NCBI RefSeq assembly: GCF_000151205.2
Contig: NC_016051.1
Location: 1,240,001 to 1,304,000, forward strand
Direction of reading: 5' to 3'
Source of the DNA: Thermococcus sp. AM4
GTDB lineage: Archaea; Methanobacteriota_B; Thermococci; Thermococcales; Thermococcaceae
DNA length: 64,000 nt
Below are positions 54,722 through 62,723 of this stretch, piece after piece; the stretch's first letter is position 1; the number at the start of each line of letters is the position of its first letter. The notes beneath the pieces were generated by a model that saw nothing but the letters and a program-made list of their open reading frames with translations, did not search any database and was not told the origin of the DNA. The position numbers were made by a program, and so were the translations under genes.

Positions 54722-54979
54722 TTATTGTATGGGTTTTTGCCCGGGTGGTGAAGAGAATATATATATGGGCTCCTCTATTGCTTTTTCGAGATTTTTATCA
54801 ACATTTATTCCGTGTTTTTCCAGAAGAGCACGCAAATGATCTTTCTCTGCGAGTAGCGTCGCATCCTCTCGCACGCGTTTCGTCACATGTACAGTCGCTT
54901 TTTTCTTCTTTCTTCCGAGGATGCCCTCAGGTACGTGGAGCTTTCGCTCATAGGACCTTGCGATATGTTTGCTTACCAT
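54722..54979 (-). CDS. Part 1 of the frameshifted gene: N-terminal segment
   Basis: 85 residues from ATG 54979 with GGAGGG ahead. Basic and helical (KHIARSYERKLHVPEGILGR; LAEKDHLRALLEKHGINVD), ending soon after SSPPGQKPIQ, where one extra base shifts the frame; the alternative frame continues GKNPYNKYETKIRVAAPTEE into part 2. Confidence 0.5.
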   Translation of the reverse strand: MVSKHIARSYERKLHVPEGILGRKKKKATVHVTKRVREDATLLAEKDHLRALLEKHGINVDKNLEKAIEEPIYIFSSPPGQKPIQ

Positions 54980-54998
54980 CTTGTTATCCCTCCACAGT

Positions 54999-56393
54999 CT
55001 ACCTGTTTACGGATTTACCAATAAGCCTTTCGAAGTCCTCCAAGTCCCAGACCAAAAATCCCTCTTCCCTCAGCTCATCTTTCCCCTCAACGCTCTTAGC
55101 AACCAAGCCGTAATAGTGCTCCCAGCCTTCCAGCCCAACAAGCTCCGCCTTCCTCTCCAACTCCTTCAAAATTCCCCTCGCTTCCCTTTCACTCAGTTCT
55201 TTCCACTTGACCTCAACAAAGAGCGCCCGCCTTTCCCGCTCGTTCAAAGCAACCAAATCAATCTCCTCTCCTTTTCTCCACCACCTGCCTATCTTCGTGA
55301 ACCTGAAAGGCAGTTTTCCAGCCCCCTTCAGCTCGATTAAAAACTGCCTGGCAATATCCTCGAAAACCCAGCCGAGATACTCGCTCAGGTTCTCCATCAC
55401 AAGCTCCACCAGAAAATCTCCCTGTCCGGTCTCTATCAAGTCCACGTTCGGGTGGACGTAGCGGAACCAGAAGGCGAAGTAGGGGTCGGCTATGTAGTAC
55501 CGCCCCTTCCTGCTCTTTCTGCTCGCGGTAACGGGAAGCTCGCGCCTCACGAAGCCCAAATCAATCAAAACGCTCAGGTACTTGGCCACGGTTCCGCGCT
55601 CGAGGCCGGTCTCGTTGATTATCTCGCCGAGCGTCGTCTTTCCCCCCGCTACCGCTTCCATAACCGCGAAGTAGTTCCTAGGCTCCTCAAGCTCCTCCAT
55701 GAGGACGAAGCGCGCATCGCCGTAGAGGAACGAATCCGGGCGGAAGTAGGCCCTGAGGTTCTCCTCGATGGTCTTTGAGTCGTCGAACTCAAGCAGGTAA
55801 GCCGGCGTTCCCCCGAGGATTCCGTAGGCCTTAACGAAGTCCTCAAGCGAATACTTTGGCAGGAAACCCCTCGCCTTGAAGAAGCCCAGGGGAGACACCT
55901 TCAGCTGTGCGGTCCTCCTGCCGTAGATTGGGCTTTTGTATCCGAGTAGCTTCTCCATCATCGAGACGCTCGAACCGCAGATTACGAGGAAGATTCTGCC
56001 CCGCGAGAGCTTCAAATCCCAGTACTCCTGAAGAATCGAGGGCAGGGCGGGGTTCGCATTCACCAGATACGGGAACTCGTCAATAACGACCGCAAGCCTC
56101 TCAGCGCTTTTTTGAGCGAGGTACTCGAAGAGGGCGTCCCAGCTTTGGAAGGGGTTCTTGGCGAGAAAGCCGTCGTTAAAGTGCTCCGCCATTCGTTGGG
56201 AGAAGCGTTTCAGGTTCTCGGTCTCACTGGTTTCCCTCGCGAGAAGGTAGATTCCGCCGTTCCTCCTCAGGAACTCGAGGAGAAGGGCCGTCTTCCCAAC
56301 CCTTCTCCTCCCGTAAACTACGATGAACTCCGCTTTGTTTCCCCCAAACCTCTCCTCCAGCAGGGACAGCTCGGCCTCCCTGTTGATGAACAT
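54999..56393 (-). CDS. AAA ATPase with DUF234 nuclease-like C-terminus (copy D)
   Basis: A 464-residue paralogue: MFINREAELSLLEE start, Walker A YGRRRVGKTALLLEF near residue 30, Walker B AVVIDEFPYLV, GSSVSMMEKLLGYKSPIYGRR, then the winged-helix region and GEEIDLVALNE ... ALFVEVKWKE. It starts at ATG 56393 behind GGTGAG and inside a nested inverted repeat. It lies directly upstream of the frameshifted gene in the same direction. Confidence 0.86.
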   Translation of the reverse strand: MFINREAELSLLEERFGGNKAEFIVVYGRRRVGKTALLLEFLRRNGGIYLLARETSETENLKRFSQRMAEHFNDGFLAKNPFQSWDALFEYLAQKSAERLAVVIDEFPYLVNANPALPSILQEYWDLKLSRGRIFLVICGSSVSMMEKLLGYKSPIYGRRTAQLKVSPLGFFKARGFLPKYSLEDFVKAYGILGGTPAYLLEFDDSKTIEENLRAYFRPDSFLYGDARFVLMEELEEPRNYFAVMEAVAGGKTTLGEIINETGLERGTVAKYLSVLIDLGFVRRELPVTASRKSRKGRYYIADPYFAFWFRYVHPNVDLIETGQGDFLVELVMENLSEYLGWVFEDIARQFLIELKGAGKLPFRFTKIGRWWRKGEEIDLVALNERERRALFVEVKWKELSEREARGILKELERKAELVGLEGWEHYYGLVAKSVEGKDELREEGFLVWDLEDFERLIGKSVNR

Positions 56394-56395
56394 TA

Positions 56396-56422
56396 TACTC
56401 ACCAGTAATTTACTTGTGAGTA
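56396..56422 (-). promoter_or_regulatory. Nested inverted repeat ahead of ATPase copy D
   Basis: Outer arms TACTCAC (56396-56402) and GTGAGTA (56416-56422); inner arms AGTAA and TTACT around one base (56404-56414). The outer arm contains the ribosome binding site GGTGAG. A TATA CTTTTAAATAA lies about ten bases upstream, so the repeat covers the expected transcription start. Confidence 0.6.
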
Positions 56423-56453
56423 AATTATTTAAAAGTTGCGAGAAAAGAGGGAA

Positions 56454-59303
56454 TCACGAGAAAAGCCCCAGCGGGGAGTAGCCTTCCCTCACTTTCTCAA
56501 CCTTCAGCTCCATTCCGAGGGCGTTGGTGACCGTTCCGCCCTTCTCGGCCCACCTGCCTGCAGGAATAACGAGGGTCTCGCCGGGCAGCTCAACGGGTTC
56601 GTTCGAAACGACCACGTAGCGTTCTGCCTTCGGTATTCCAGTCACCCATGCCCTTATCAGCCCCTCCGCGTTCGCTCCCTTCCTGAGTACCAGTGTCGGG
56701 ACGTTCAAAGCTTCGCCGTCCTCAGTTACGGCCAGCTCGTAGTCCTTCTCAACGATTTCCTTGCCCCTCAGCAGTATCTTGAGGAGCGGGAACTTCTCCG
56801 TGTCTGCCCTGAGCAGGACGCGTTTTGCCTTTCTGACGTTGTCGAGGGTCGCCGTTGATGGACTTCCGCTCACGGTCGAGCCTATCGGAACGCCCTTACG
56901 CTCGGCGAAGGCCTTGAGGGCTTCTATCTCCTCGTTGGTCAGGTCGGGCGTTAGAACAAGGGCGTAGTTTCCGCTCTCGATGAACTTCTTCGCCTCTTCC
57001 CAGCTTACCGGCTTTCCGTTGAGGAGCAGTCCGCTGAGGGTCTTTTCCCAGGGCCTCTCGAAGCGACAGACATCGCAGAGGTATTTGTTCCACGAGTCCT
57101 CGACGCTCGAAGCCCTCACGAGAGTTCCTGCGTAGACCTCAACCGCCATCTCACAGGCGAGGGAACAGCCGTTGCAGACGGTTTTGATTTTCTCGGTCTT
57201 CCACGGGCCGGGCTTCGTGAGTGGTGGCCTCTCCACTATCGCGCCGACGGGACAGACGTCGGCCAGCTCGCCGATGAACTTCCCATCAACGTCGGCTATG
57301 GTGTCGCCGAGCGGCGGTCCAACCCTCGTGTTGTAGCCCCTGAAGAGGTAGTCTATCACGCCCTCTCCGGCAATCTCGTGGGTGAAGCGGACGCACAGAC
57401 CGCAGAGGACGCACTTGTTGGGGTCGAGCGTAATTCTCGGGTGGCTCTCGTCAATCTCAAAGCGCTTTTCGCCCCTTCCGAGTTCGGGCTTCACGCCGTA
57501 CAGCGTCGCGTACTCCCTCAGCCTGCAGTCGAAAACCGCCAGACAGCCACAGCTCATGCACCGCGAAGCCTCGCTCCTTGCCTCACGTTCGCTCAGCGTC
57601 TTCTCGACCTCCTCAAAGCCCTTCGCCCTCTCCTTCGGGTCGAGGAGCTTCGGCCTGACCCTCGGCCTCCTCGGCGTCTCGCGGTAGTCCTCCTCCGTAA
57701 CGTCCCTCCAGTGGTTGTATGGTCTTAGGTCGAGCAGGAGTTCGTACAGCTCTCTATCCTCGGTCAGCTCCCTGATGTGCTTCTCGGGGTTTGCGAGGAC
57801 TTCTCTGGCCTTCTCAAGCCTGCCCCTGAGGTAGAGGTCTATCATCAGTGCGCCCCTTCTCCCGGTTGCTATGCTCTCTATTACCGTTGACGGCCCGAGA
57901 ACGAGGTCTCCGCCCGCGAAGACGCCGGGCACGTTAGTCTGAAGTGTAATCTCGTCAACAACGGCCCTTCCGCGCCTCGCCTCTATCCCAAGACCCTTCA
58001 GGAACTCCTCGTCGCAGTACTGGCCGATAGCCAGAATGACGTTGTCGGCCTTAACCCTGAACTCGGAACCCTCTATCGGAATTGGCCTCCTCCTTCCGCT
58101 TGAATCTGGCTCGCCGAGGCGCATTTTGATTAGCTCCACCTCCTCGACCCGGCCGTCGCCGATAATCCTCACCGGGTTGGCCAGGAAGAGGAACTCAACG
58201 CCTTCCTCGATTGCTTCTTCTACTTCGCGTTCGTTGGCGGGCATCTCGGCCTTTGAACGGCGGTAGACGACGGTGACCTTCGCGCCGAGCCTTAGAGCGG
58301 TCCTCGCGACATCCATCGCTGTGTTTCCACCGCCGACCACTATAACGCGCTCGCCGAGCTTCACTTCCTCGCCCGTGTTCACCTTCCTCAGGAACTCTAT
58401 GCCGTGCATCACTCCCTCCAAATCCTCTCCGGGAATCCCCATCTTCCTGCTCTTCCAGGCTCCAACTGCTAGGAAAACGGCGTTGTACTTCTCGCGCAGT
58501 TCCTCCAGAGTAACGTCCCTGCCGAGAGCGGTGTTGGTTCTCACCTCGATGCCCGTGTTTATCACGGTCGCTATGTCCTCGTCTAAGAGGTCCCTCGGGA
58601 GCCTATATTCGGGAATGCCGTAGCGGGTCATTCCTCCGAGTTCGGGCATCGCCTCGAAGATTGTAACCTCGTGGCCCTTCAGCCTCAGGTAGTAGGCGCA
58701 CGCCAGTCCTGCAGGCCCTCCCCCGACGACGGCAACGCGCTTCCCGGTAGACGGCGGTATCTCGGGCATCCATGGGCCGTTCTCGAGGTCGTAATCGGCA
58801 GCGAAGCGCTTCGCGAGCCTTATGCCGACAGGTTCATCGACGAGGTTCCTCCTGCAGGCTTCCTCACAGAAGGCCGGGCAGACCCTTCCGAGAACTGCCG
58901 GCAGGATGTACTTCTCCTTCATCAGCTTGACGGCCTCGTGGTACTTGCCCCTCGCTATCAGCGCGAGGTAGCCCTGTATGTCGGCGTGGGCGGGACAGGC
59001 GTCCTGGCACGGACCGATGCAGTCACCGTAGTGGCTCGAAAGGAGAAGCTCAAGGGCCGTTTTGCGCATCTCGATGACCCTATCGCTCAGGGTCTCGACT
59101 TTGAGGCCCTCCCTGGGCTTCAGCGTACAGGCCGTCGTTACTCCCCTCTCGGTCTCGACGAGGCAGAGCCTGCACGAGCCGTAGGGTTCGAGCTCCTCGG
59201 TATAGCAGAAGCCGGGAACGTGGCCAATCTCGCGCAGGAACTCTATGAGTGGCTTATCCGCCGGAGCGTCAACTTCCTTTCCGTCAACGATGAGCTTGAC
59301 CAT
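56454..59303 (-). CDS. NuoG-like/GltD fusion: multi-cluster iron-sulfur flavoprotein subunit
   Basis: A 949-residue fusion. Residues 1-75: NuoG-type [2Fe-2S] (GFCYTEELEPYGSCRLC). About 95-170: GltD-like Fe-S region (GPCQDACPAHADI, GRVCPAFCEEAC). About 185-500: GltD FAD/NADPH folds (VAVVGGGPAGLACAYYL; VIVVGGGNTAMDVARTA) and FAGGDLVLGPSTV. About 620-720: further clusters (NKCVLCGLCVRF, DVCPVGAI). About 730-790: VCNGCSLACEM plus C-term CDVC, molybdopterin Fe-S style but no cofactor-binding body. It starts at ATG 59303 behind GGTGAG and is third after NuoE and NuoF. It is likely the NAD(P)H-side subunit of an electron-transfer complex. Confidence 0.85.
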   Translation of the reverse strand: MVKLIVDGKEVDAPADKPLIEFLREIGHVPGFCYTEELEPYGSCRLCLVETERGVTTACTLKPREGLKVETLSDRVIEMRKTALELLLSSHYGDCIGPCQDACPAHADIQGYLALIARGKYHEAVKLMKEKYILPAVLGRVCPAFCEEACRRNLVDEPVGIRLAKRFAADYDLENGPWMPEIPPSTGKRVAVVGGGPAGLACAYYLRLKGHEVTIFEAMPELGGMTRYGIPEYRLPRDLLDEDIATVINTGIEVRTNTALGRDVTLEELREKYNAVFLAVGAWKSRKMGIPGEDLEGVMHGIEFLRKVNTGEEVKLGERVIVVGGGNTAMDVARTALRLGAKVTVVYRRSKAEMPANEREVEEAIEEGVEFLFLANPVRIIGDGRVEEVELIKMRLGEPDSSGRRRPIPIEGSEFRVKADNVILAIGQYCDEEFLKGLGIEARRGRAVVDEITLQTNVPGVFAGGDLVLGPSTVIESIATGRRGALMIDLYLRGRLEKAREVLANPEKHIRELTEDRELYELLLDLRPYNHWRDVTEEDYRETPRRPRVRPKLLDPKERAKGFEEVEKTLSEREARSEASRCMSCGCLAVFDCRLREYATLYGVKPELGRGEKRFEIDESHPRITLDPNKCVLCGLCVRFTHEIAGEGVIDYLFRGYNTRVGPPLGDTIADVDGKFIGELADVCPVGAIVERPPLTKPGPWKTEKIKTVCNGCSLACEMAVEVYAGTLVRASSVEDSWNKYLCDVCRFERPWEKTLSGLLLNGKPVSWEEAKKFIESGNYALVLTPDLTNEEIEALKAFAERKGVPIGSTVSGSPSTATLDNVRKAKRVLLRADTEKFPLLKILLRGKEIVEKDYELAVTEDGEALNVPTLVLRKGANAEGLIRAWVTGIPKAERYVVVSNEPVELPGETLVIPAGRWAEKGGTVTNALGMELKVEKVREGYSPLGLFS

Positions 59304-59304
59304 C

Positions 59305-61104
59305 TCACTCACCCCCGGTAACGATTTCTATCGCGTTGAACCGGCACACCTCGTAGCAGGTTCCGCACTTGATGCAGGCAGATTGGTCTATCTCGTGGGG
59401 CTTGAGCTTCTCGCCGGTTATCGCGTTGGCCGGGCAGAAGATTGCGCAGGCGGTGCAGCCGGTGCACTTTTCTGGGATTATGACGTACCTTATGAGGGGC
59501 TTGCAGACCTTGGCCGGGCACTTCCCCTCGATATGGGCGAGGTATTCGTCCCTGAAGTAGCGGAGCGTTGTTAGGACGGGGTTCGGGGCGGTCTGCCCGA
59601 GACCGCAGAGTGAACCGGCCTTGACCTGGTGGGCGAGCTTCTCGAGCCTCTCAAGGTCCTCCTTCGTGGCCTTGCCTTCGGTGAACCGCTCGAGGATTTC
59701 GAGCATCCTCTTCGTTCCGACCCTGCAGAAGGTGCACTTACCGCAGGACTCCTTGACAGTGAAGTCGAGGAAGAACTTGGCGACATCGACCATACAGGTG
59801 TCCTCGTCCATGACGACCATTCCACCGCTCCCCATTATCGCGCCGGTCGCGTTCACGCTCTCGTAGTCAACGGGCGTGTCGAAGAGGTACTCCGGGATGC
59901 AGCCTCCCGAGGGTCCGCCGAGCTGAACTGCTTTAATCCTCTTCCCGGTCTTCGTTCCACCGCCTATGTCGTAGAGTATCTCCCTCAGCGTCGTTCCCAT
60001 TGGAACTTCGACGTTTCCGCCGTGCTTTATCTTGCCCGACAGCGCGAAGACTTTCGTTCCTTTGCTCTTCTCGGTTCCTAGCGAGGCAAAGGCCTTCCAG
60101 CCGTGCCTTATTATCCACGGCACGTTCGCCCACGTTTCAACGTTGTTTATGTTGGTCGGCTTCCCGAAGAGGCCCTTCTGGGCAGGGTAAGGAGGTCTCG
60201 GCCTCGGCATTCCGCGCTTGCCCTCTATTGAAGCTATCAAAGCGGTTTCCTCACCGCAGACGAACGCTCCGGCGCCTTCCTTTATCTCGATGTCAAAGGA
60301 GAAGCCGGAGCCAAGTATGTTCTCACCGAGGAAGCCCCTCTCCTTAGCTTGCTTCAGCGCTATCCTCAGCCTCCTTATGGCGAGCGGGTACTCGGCGCGA
60401 ACGTAGATGAAGCCCTTCGTCGCCCCAATCGCGTAAGCCCCTATTATCATTCCCTCTATTACCCTGTGCGGGTCGCCCTCAAGGACGTTCCTGTCCATGA
60501 AGGCTCCGGGGTCGCCCTCGTCTGCGTTGCAGATGATGTACTTCTCGTCGCCCTTCGCCTCCCTCGTGAACTTCCACTTCAGGCCGGTCGGGAAGCCTGC
60601 TCCACCCCTTCCGCGAAGCCCGGATTTCATAATGATATCTATGATTTCCTCGGGCTCCATACTAAGGGCCTTCTTTAGAGCCTCGTAACCACCGACGGTG
60701 ATGTACTCGTCTATGTTCTCGGGGTCTATGTAGCCGGAATTTTCGAGCACTATCTTCACCTGCTTGGCGAAGTAGCCGTCAACGTCCCACGTCTTCCTCT
60801 CGCCGTTCTCCCACCAGTCGCGCTTGACTATCCACTCCTCGACGGGCTTCCCGTTTACCACGTGCTCCTCTATAATCCTCGGAACCTTCTTCGGGTCGAC
60901 GTGGCCGTAGGTGATAATCTCGTCCTCGGTGATTATGTCAACGAGGGGTTCGCGGTAGCACATGCCGACGCAACCAACTATCTTGAGCTTCACGTCGAGG
61001 TTTCTCCTCTCAAGCTCGGCCTTTATTGCCTCGTAGGTTTCCCTCGCGCCGGCAGCAATCCCGCAGGAGTTCATGCCGACCGCTATGGCCTTTATCTCAG
61101 ACAT
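59305..61104 (-). CDS. NuoF-like NADH/flavin subunit with extra ferredoxin domains
   Basis: A 599-residue FMN protein: N-terminal thioredoxin-like [2Fe-2S] (MNSCGIAAGA, KIVGCVGMCYREP), NuoF core (SGLRGRGGAGFPTG for FMN/NADH, CNADEGDPGAF), GPSGGC, the [4Fe-4S] ESCGKCTFCRVGT, then two C-terminal 4Fe-4S motifs (CTGCTACAIFC, CIKCGTCYEVC). It overlaps NuoE by eight bases. It should bind NAD(H) and pass electrons to the other subunits. Confidence 0.93.
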   Translation of the reverse strand: MSEIKAIAVGMNSCGIAAGARETYEAIKAELERRNLDVKLKIVGCVGMCYREPLVDIITEDEIITYGHVDPKKVPRIIEEHVVNGKPVEEWIVKRDWWENGERKTWDVDGYFAKQVKIVLENSGYIDPENIDEYITVGGYEALKKALSMEPEEIIDIIMKSGLRGRGGAGFPTGLKWKFTREAKGDEKYIICNADEGDPGAFMDRNVLEGDPHRVIEGMIIGAYAIGATKGFIYVRAEYPLAIRRLRIALKQAKERGFLGENILGSGFSFDIEIKEGAGAFVCGEETALIASIEGKRGMPRPRPPYPAQKGLFGKPTNINNVETWANVPWIIRHGWKAFASLGTEKSKGTKVFALSGKIKHGGNVEVPMGTTLREILYDIGGGTKTGKRIKAVQLGGPSGGCIPEYLFDTPVDYESVNATGAIMGSGGMVVMDEDTCMVDVAKFFLDFTVKESCGKCTFCRVGTKRMLEILERFTEGKATKEDLERLEKLAHQVKAGSLCGLGQTAPNPVLTTLRYFRDEYLAHIEGKCPAKVCKPLIRYVIIPEKCTGCTACAIFCPANAITGEKLKPHEIDQSACIKCGTCYEVCRFNAIEIVTGGE

Positions 61105-61561
61105 CGAGCTTCCCCTCCCTGAGTTTCCTTATGAGCTTCCTAACCTTGTCCGGCGTGAGCTTTCCAAACACCTTGTCGTTTATCATGACCACCGGTGCCA
61201 AACTGCAACAGCCGAGGCAGGCCACCCTTTCGAGGGTTATCAATCCGTCCTCCGTCGTCTGGCCCTCTTCTATGCCGAGCTCCTCCGTTATCGCCTGGAC
61301 AATGGTTACCGCTCCGTTCACGTGGCAGGCCGTTCCGTGGCAGATTCTCACAACGTACTTTCCCAGTGGCTCGAACCGGAACTGCGCGTAGAACGTCGCG
61401 ACGCCGTAGACCCTGCTCAGGGGAATTCCGAGGTACTCGGCGATTCTCTCAAGGACTTCCCTTGGAAGGTAGCCGAAGCGCTCCTGAGTCCGCTGGAGAA
61501 GGGGGATTAGCGAGCTCGGCTCGGGGGGATACGAGGTCAGGTAATCGACTTCCGCCTCCAT
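61097..61561 (-). CDS. NuoE-like [2Fe-2S] subunit
   Basis: A 154-residue thioredoxin-like ferredoxin with four cysteines at CHGTAC and ACLGCC, the NuoE/HydA-type layout. ATG 61561 follows GGTGGTG. It is the first gene of the minus-strand NuoEF-G operon and shares the promoter region with the hydrogenase operon on the plus strand. Confidence 0.93.
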   Translation of the reverse strand: MEAEVDYLTSYPPEPSSLIPLLQRTQERFGYLPREVLERIAEYLGIPLSRVYGVATFYAQFRFEPLGKYVVRICHGTACHVNGAVTIVQAITEELGIEEGQTTEDGLITLERVACLGCCSLAPVVMINDKVFGKLTPDKVRKLIRKLREGKLDV

Positions 61562-61599
61562 GAGCACCACCACTTATGGGCGATAGTTGGTTTGCCGTG

Positions 61600-61608
61600 C
61601 TTATAAAT
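61600..61608 (-). promoter_or_regulatory. TATA box of the NuoE operon
   Basis: The minus strand reads CATTTATAAG, giving a start near 61575 and a leader of about 15 bases. The SurR motif array lies 17 bases further upstream, the position expected for an activator. Confidence 0.6.
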
Positions 61609-61624
61609 GTGCATTGAAGCACAA

Positions 61625-61655
61625 GTTTGTAACAAAAGGTTCCCAACCTCCGGTT
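61625..61655. promoter_or_regulatory. Tandem SurR-type motif array between the two redox operons
   Basis: The consensus known for the Pyrococcus sulfur regulator SurR is GTTn3AACn5GTT. Here it runs in phase: GTT-TGT-AAC (61625-61633), five bases, GTT-CCC-AAC (61639-61647), five bases, GTT (61653-61655), a 14-base period. In P. furiosus, SurR activates the sulfhydrogenase I operon from such sites. The array lies between TATA boxes of both divergent operons. Confidence 0.85.
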
Positions 61656-61684
61656 TGAAAAATCCTTAAGGGAATCTTTACAAA

Positions 61685-61696
61685 CTTAAAATTATA
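61685..61696 (+). promoter_or_regulatory. TATA-like element of the hydrogenase operon
   Basis: CTTAAAATTATA, 30 bases past the SurR array, would start transcription close to the hydB start, giving a very short leader. Confidence 0.5.
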
Positions 61697-61718
61697 GCCC
61701 GATAGGGGCGTGGTCGAG

Positions 61719-62723
61719 TTGAGATATGTAAAGCTACCCTCCGGGAACTTTGAGGACTTCTTCAATTCACTGAAGGGGATAGGCCAAATCTACGGGCCGG
61801 TTAAAGAGGGGAAGACCCACCACTTCCGAAGGGTCGAGGAAGCCGGTCAGATGGACCTGAAATACACCAGAACGATGCTCCCTCCCAAGAAGTTCTTCGT
61901 CAGGCCGAGGGAGAGACTCTTCAGCCTCGAGGACGGCTGGTGGAGGAAGGAAGGGGACGGAAAGCCCTTCGTGCTCTTCGGCGTCCACTCATGCGACGTT
62001 CACGCCCTCAAAATCCTTGACAGAGTCTACCTCTCCGAGCCGGTTGACCCCTACTACGCGAGGAGAAGGAAGAGCGCTTTCATCGTCGGCATAAGCTGTC
62101 TCCCCGACGAGCTGTGCTTCTGCAAAAGCCTTGGAACGCACTTCGCGATGGACGGCTTTGACCTATTCCTACACGAGCTTCCCGATGGATGGCTCGTCAG
62201 GATAGGGAGCGTGAGGGGACACGAGGTGGTCTGGGAGAACGCGAGGCTATTCGACGAGGTGAGCGATGAGGACATAGCCAACTTCAAGGCCTTCGAGGAG
62301 AGGCGCGCTGAAGCCTTCAAGAGGGAGCTCCGCTCGGAGGGCCTCGCAGACACGCTCGATTTGGCCTACAACAGCCCGGTCTGGAAGGAGTACGCCGAGA
62401 AGTGCCTCGCCTGCGGGAACTGCAACCTCGTCTGTCCGACGTGCCGTTGCTACGAGGTCTGCGACCGCTGGGTCGATGCCTACAGGGCCGTTCGCGAGAG
62501 GCGCTACGATTCCTGCTTCATGGAAAGCCACGGCCTCGTCGCGGGCGGTCATAACTTCAGGCCCACACGCTTGGACCGCTTCAGGCACCGCTACTACTGC
62601 AAGAGCTACTTCGACCCCTCAGCGGGCTTCAACTGCGTCGGCTGTGGCCGGTGCGACGAGTTCTGTCCAGCTGGTATAGAGCACGTTAAGGTTCTCGACG
62701 AGATAAGGGGGTCGCTGGAATGA
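61719..62723 (+). CDS. hydB: Sulfhydrogenase I beta subunit (HydB)
   Basis: A 334-residue iron-sulfur subunit of the cytosolic [NiFe] hydrogenase that uses NADPH. Two ferredoxin-like motifs are visible: CLACGNCNLVCPTC (near residue 228) and CVGCGRCDEFC (near 308). The TTG at 61719 gives MRYVKLP at the N-terminus, the usual HydB start; a GTG at 61710 is possible. It is first of hydB-hydG-hydD. Confidence 0.93.
   Translation: MRYVKLPSGNFEDFFNSLKGIGQIYGPVKEGKTHHFRRVEEAGQMDLKYTRTMLPPKKFFVRPRERLFSLEDGWWRKEGDGKPFVLFGVHSCDVHALKILDRVYLSEPVDPYYARRRKSAFIVGISCLPDELCFCKSLGTHFAMDGFDLFLHELPDGWLVRIGSVRGHEVVWENARLFDEVSDEDIANFKAFEERRAEAFKRELRSEGLADTLDLAYNSPVWKEYAEKCLACGNCNLVCPTCRCYEVCDRWVDAYRAVRERRYDSCFMESHGLVAGGHNFRPTRLDRFRHRYYCKSYFDPSAGFNCVGCGRCDEFCPAGIEHVKVLDEIRGSLE

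Larger units (their letters stand above)
53885..54979 (-). pseudogene. Frameshifted three-part gene, probably one protein originally
   Basis: Three consecutive open frames read in the same direction: part 1 (54979-54722), part 2 (54702-54433, frame open back to the junction), part 3 (end 53885). Crossing from 1 to 2 needs +1 near an A5 run (about 54736-54740), and from 2 to 3 needs -1 near A-runs at 54496-54510. Joined, they form a continuous protein of about 360 residues. Part 1 has a good start (GGAGGG), so the gene was once translated normally. It is less GC-rich than its neighbours. I do not recognise the family. Confidence 0.6.
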
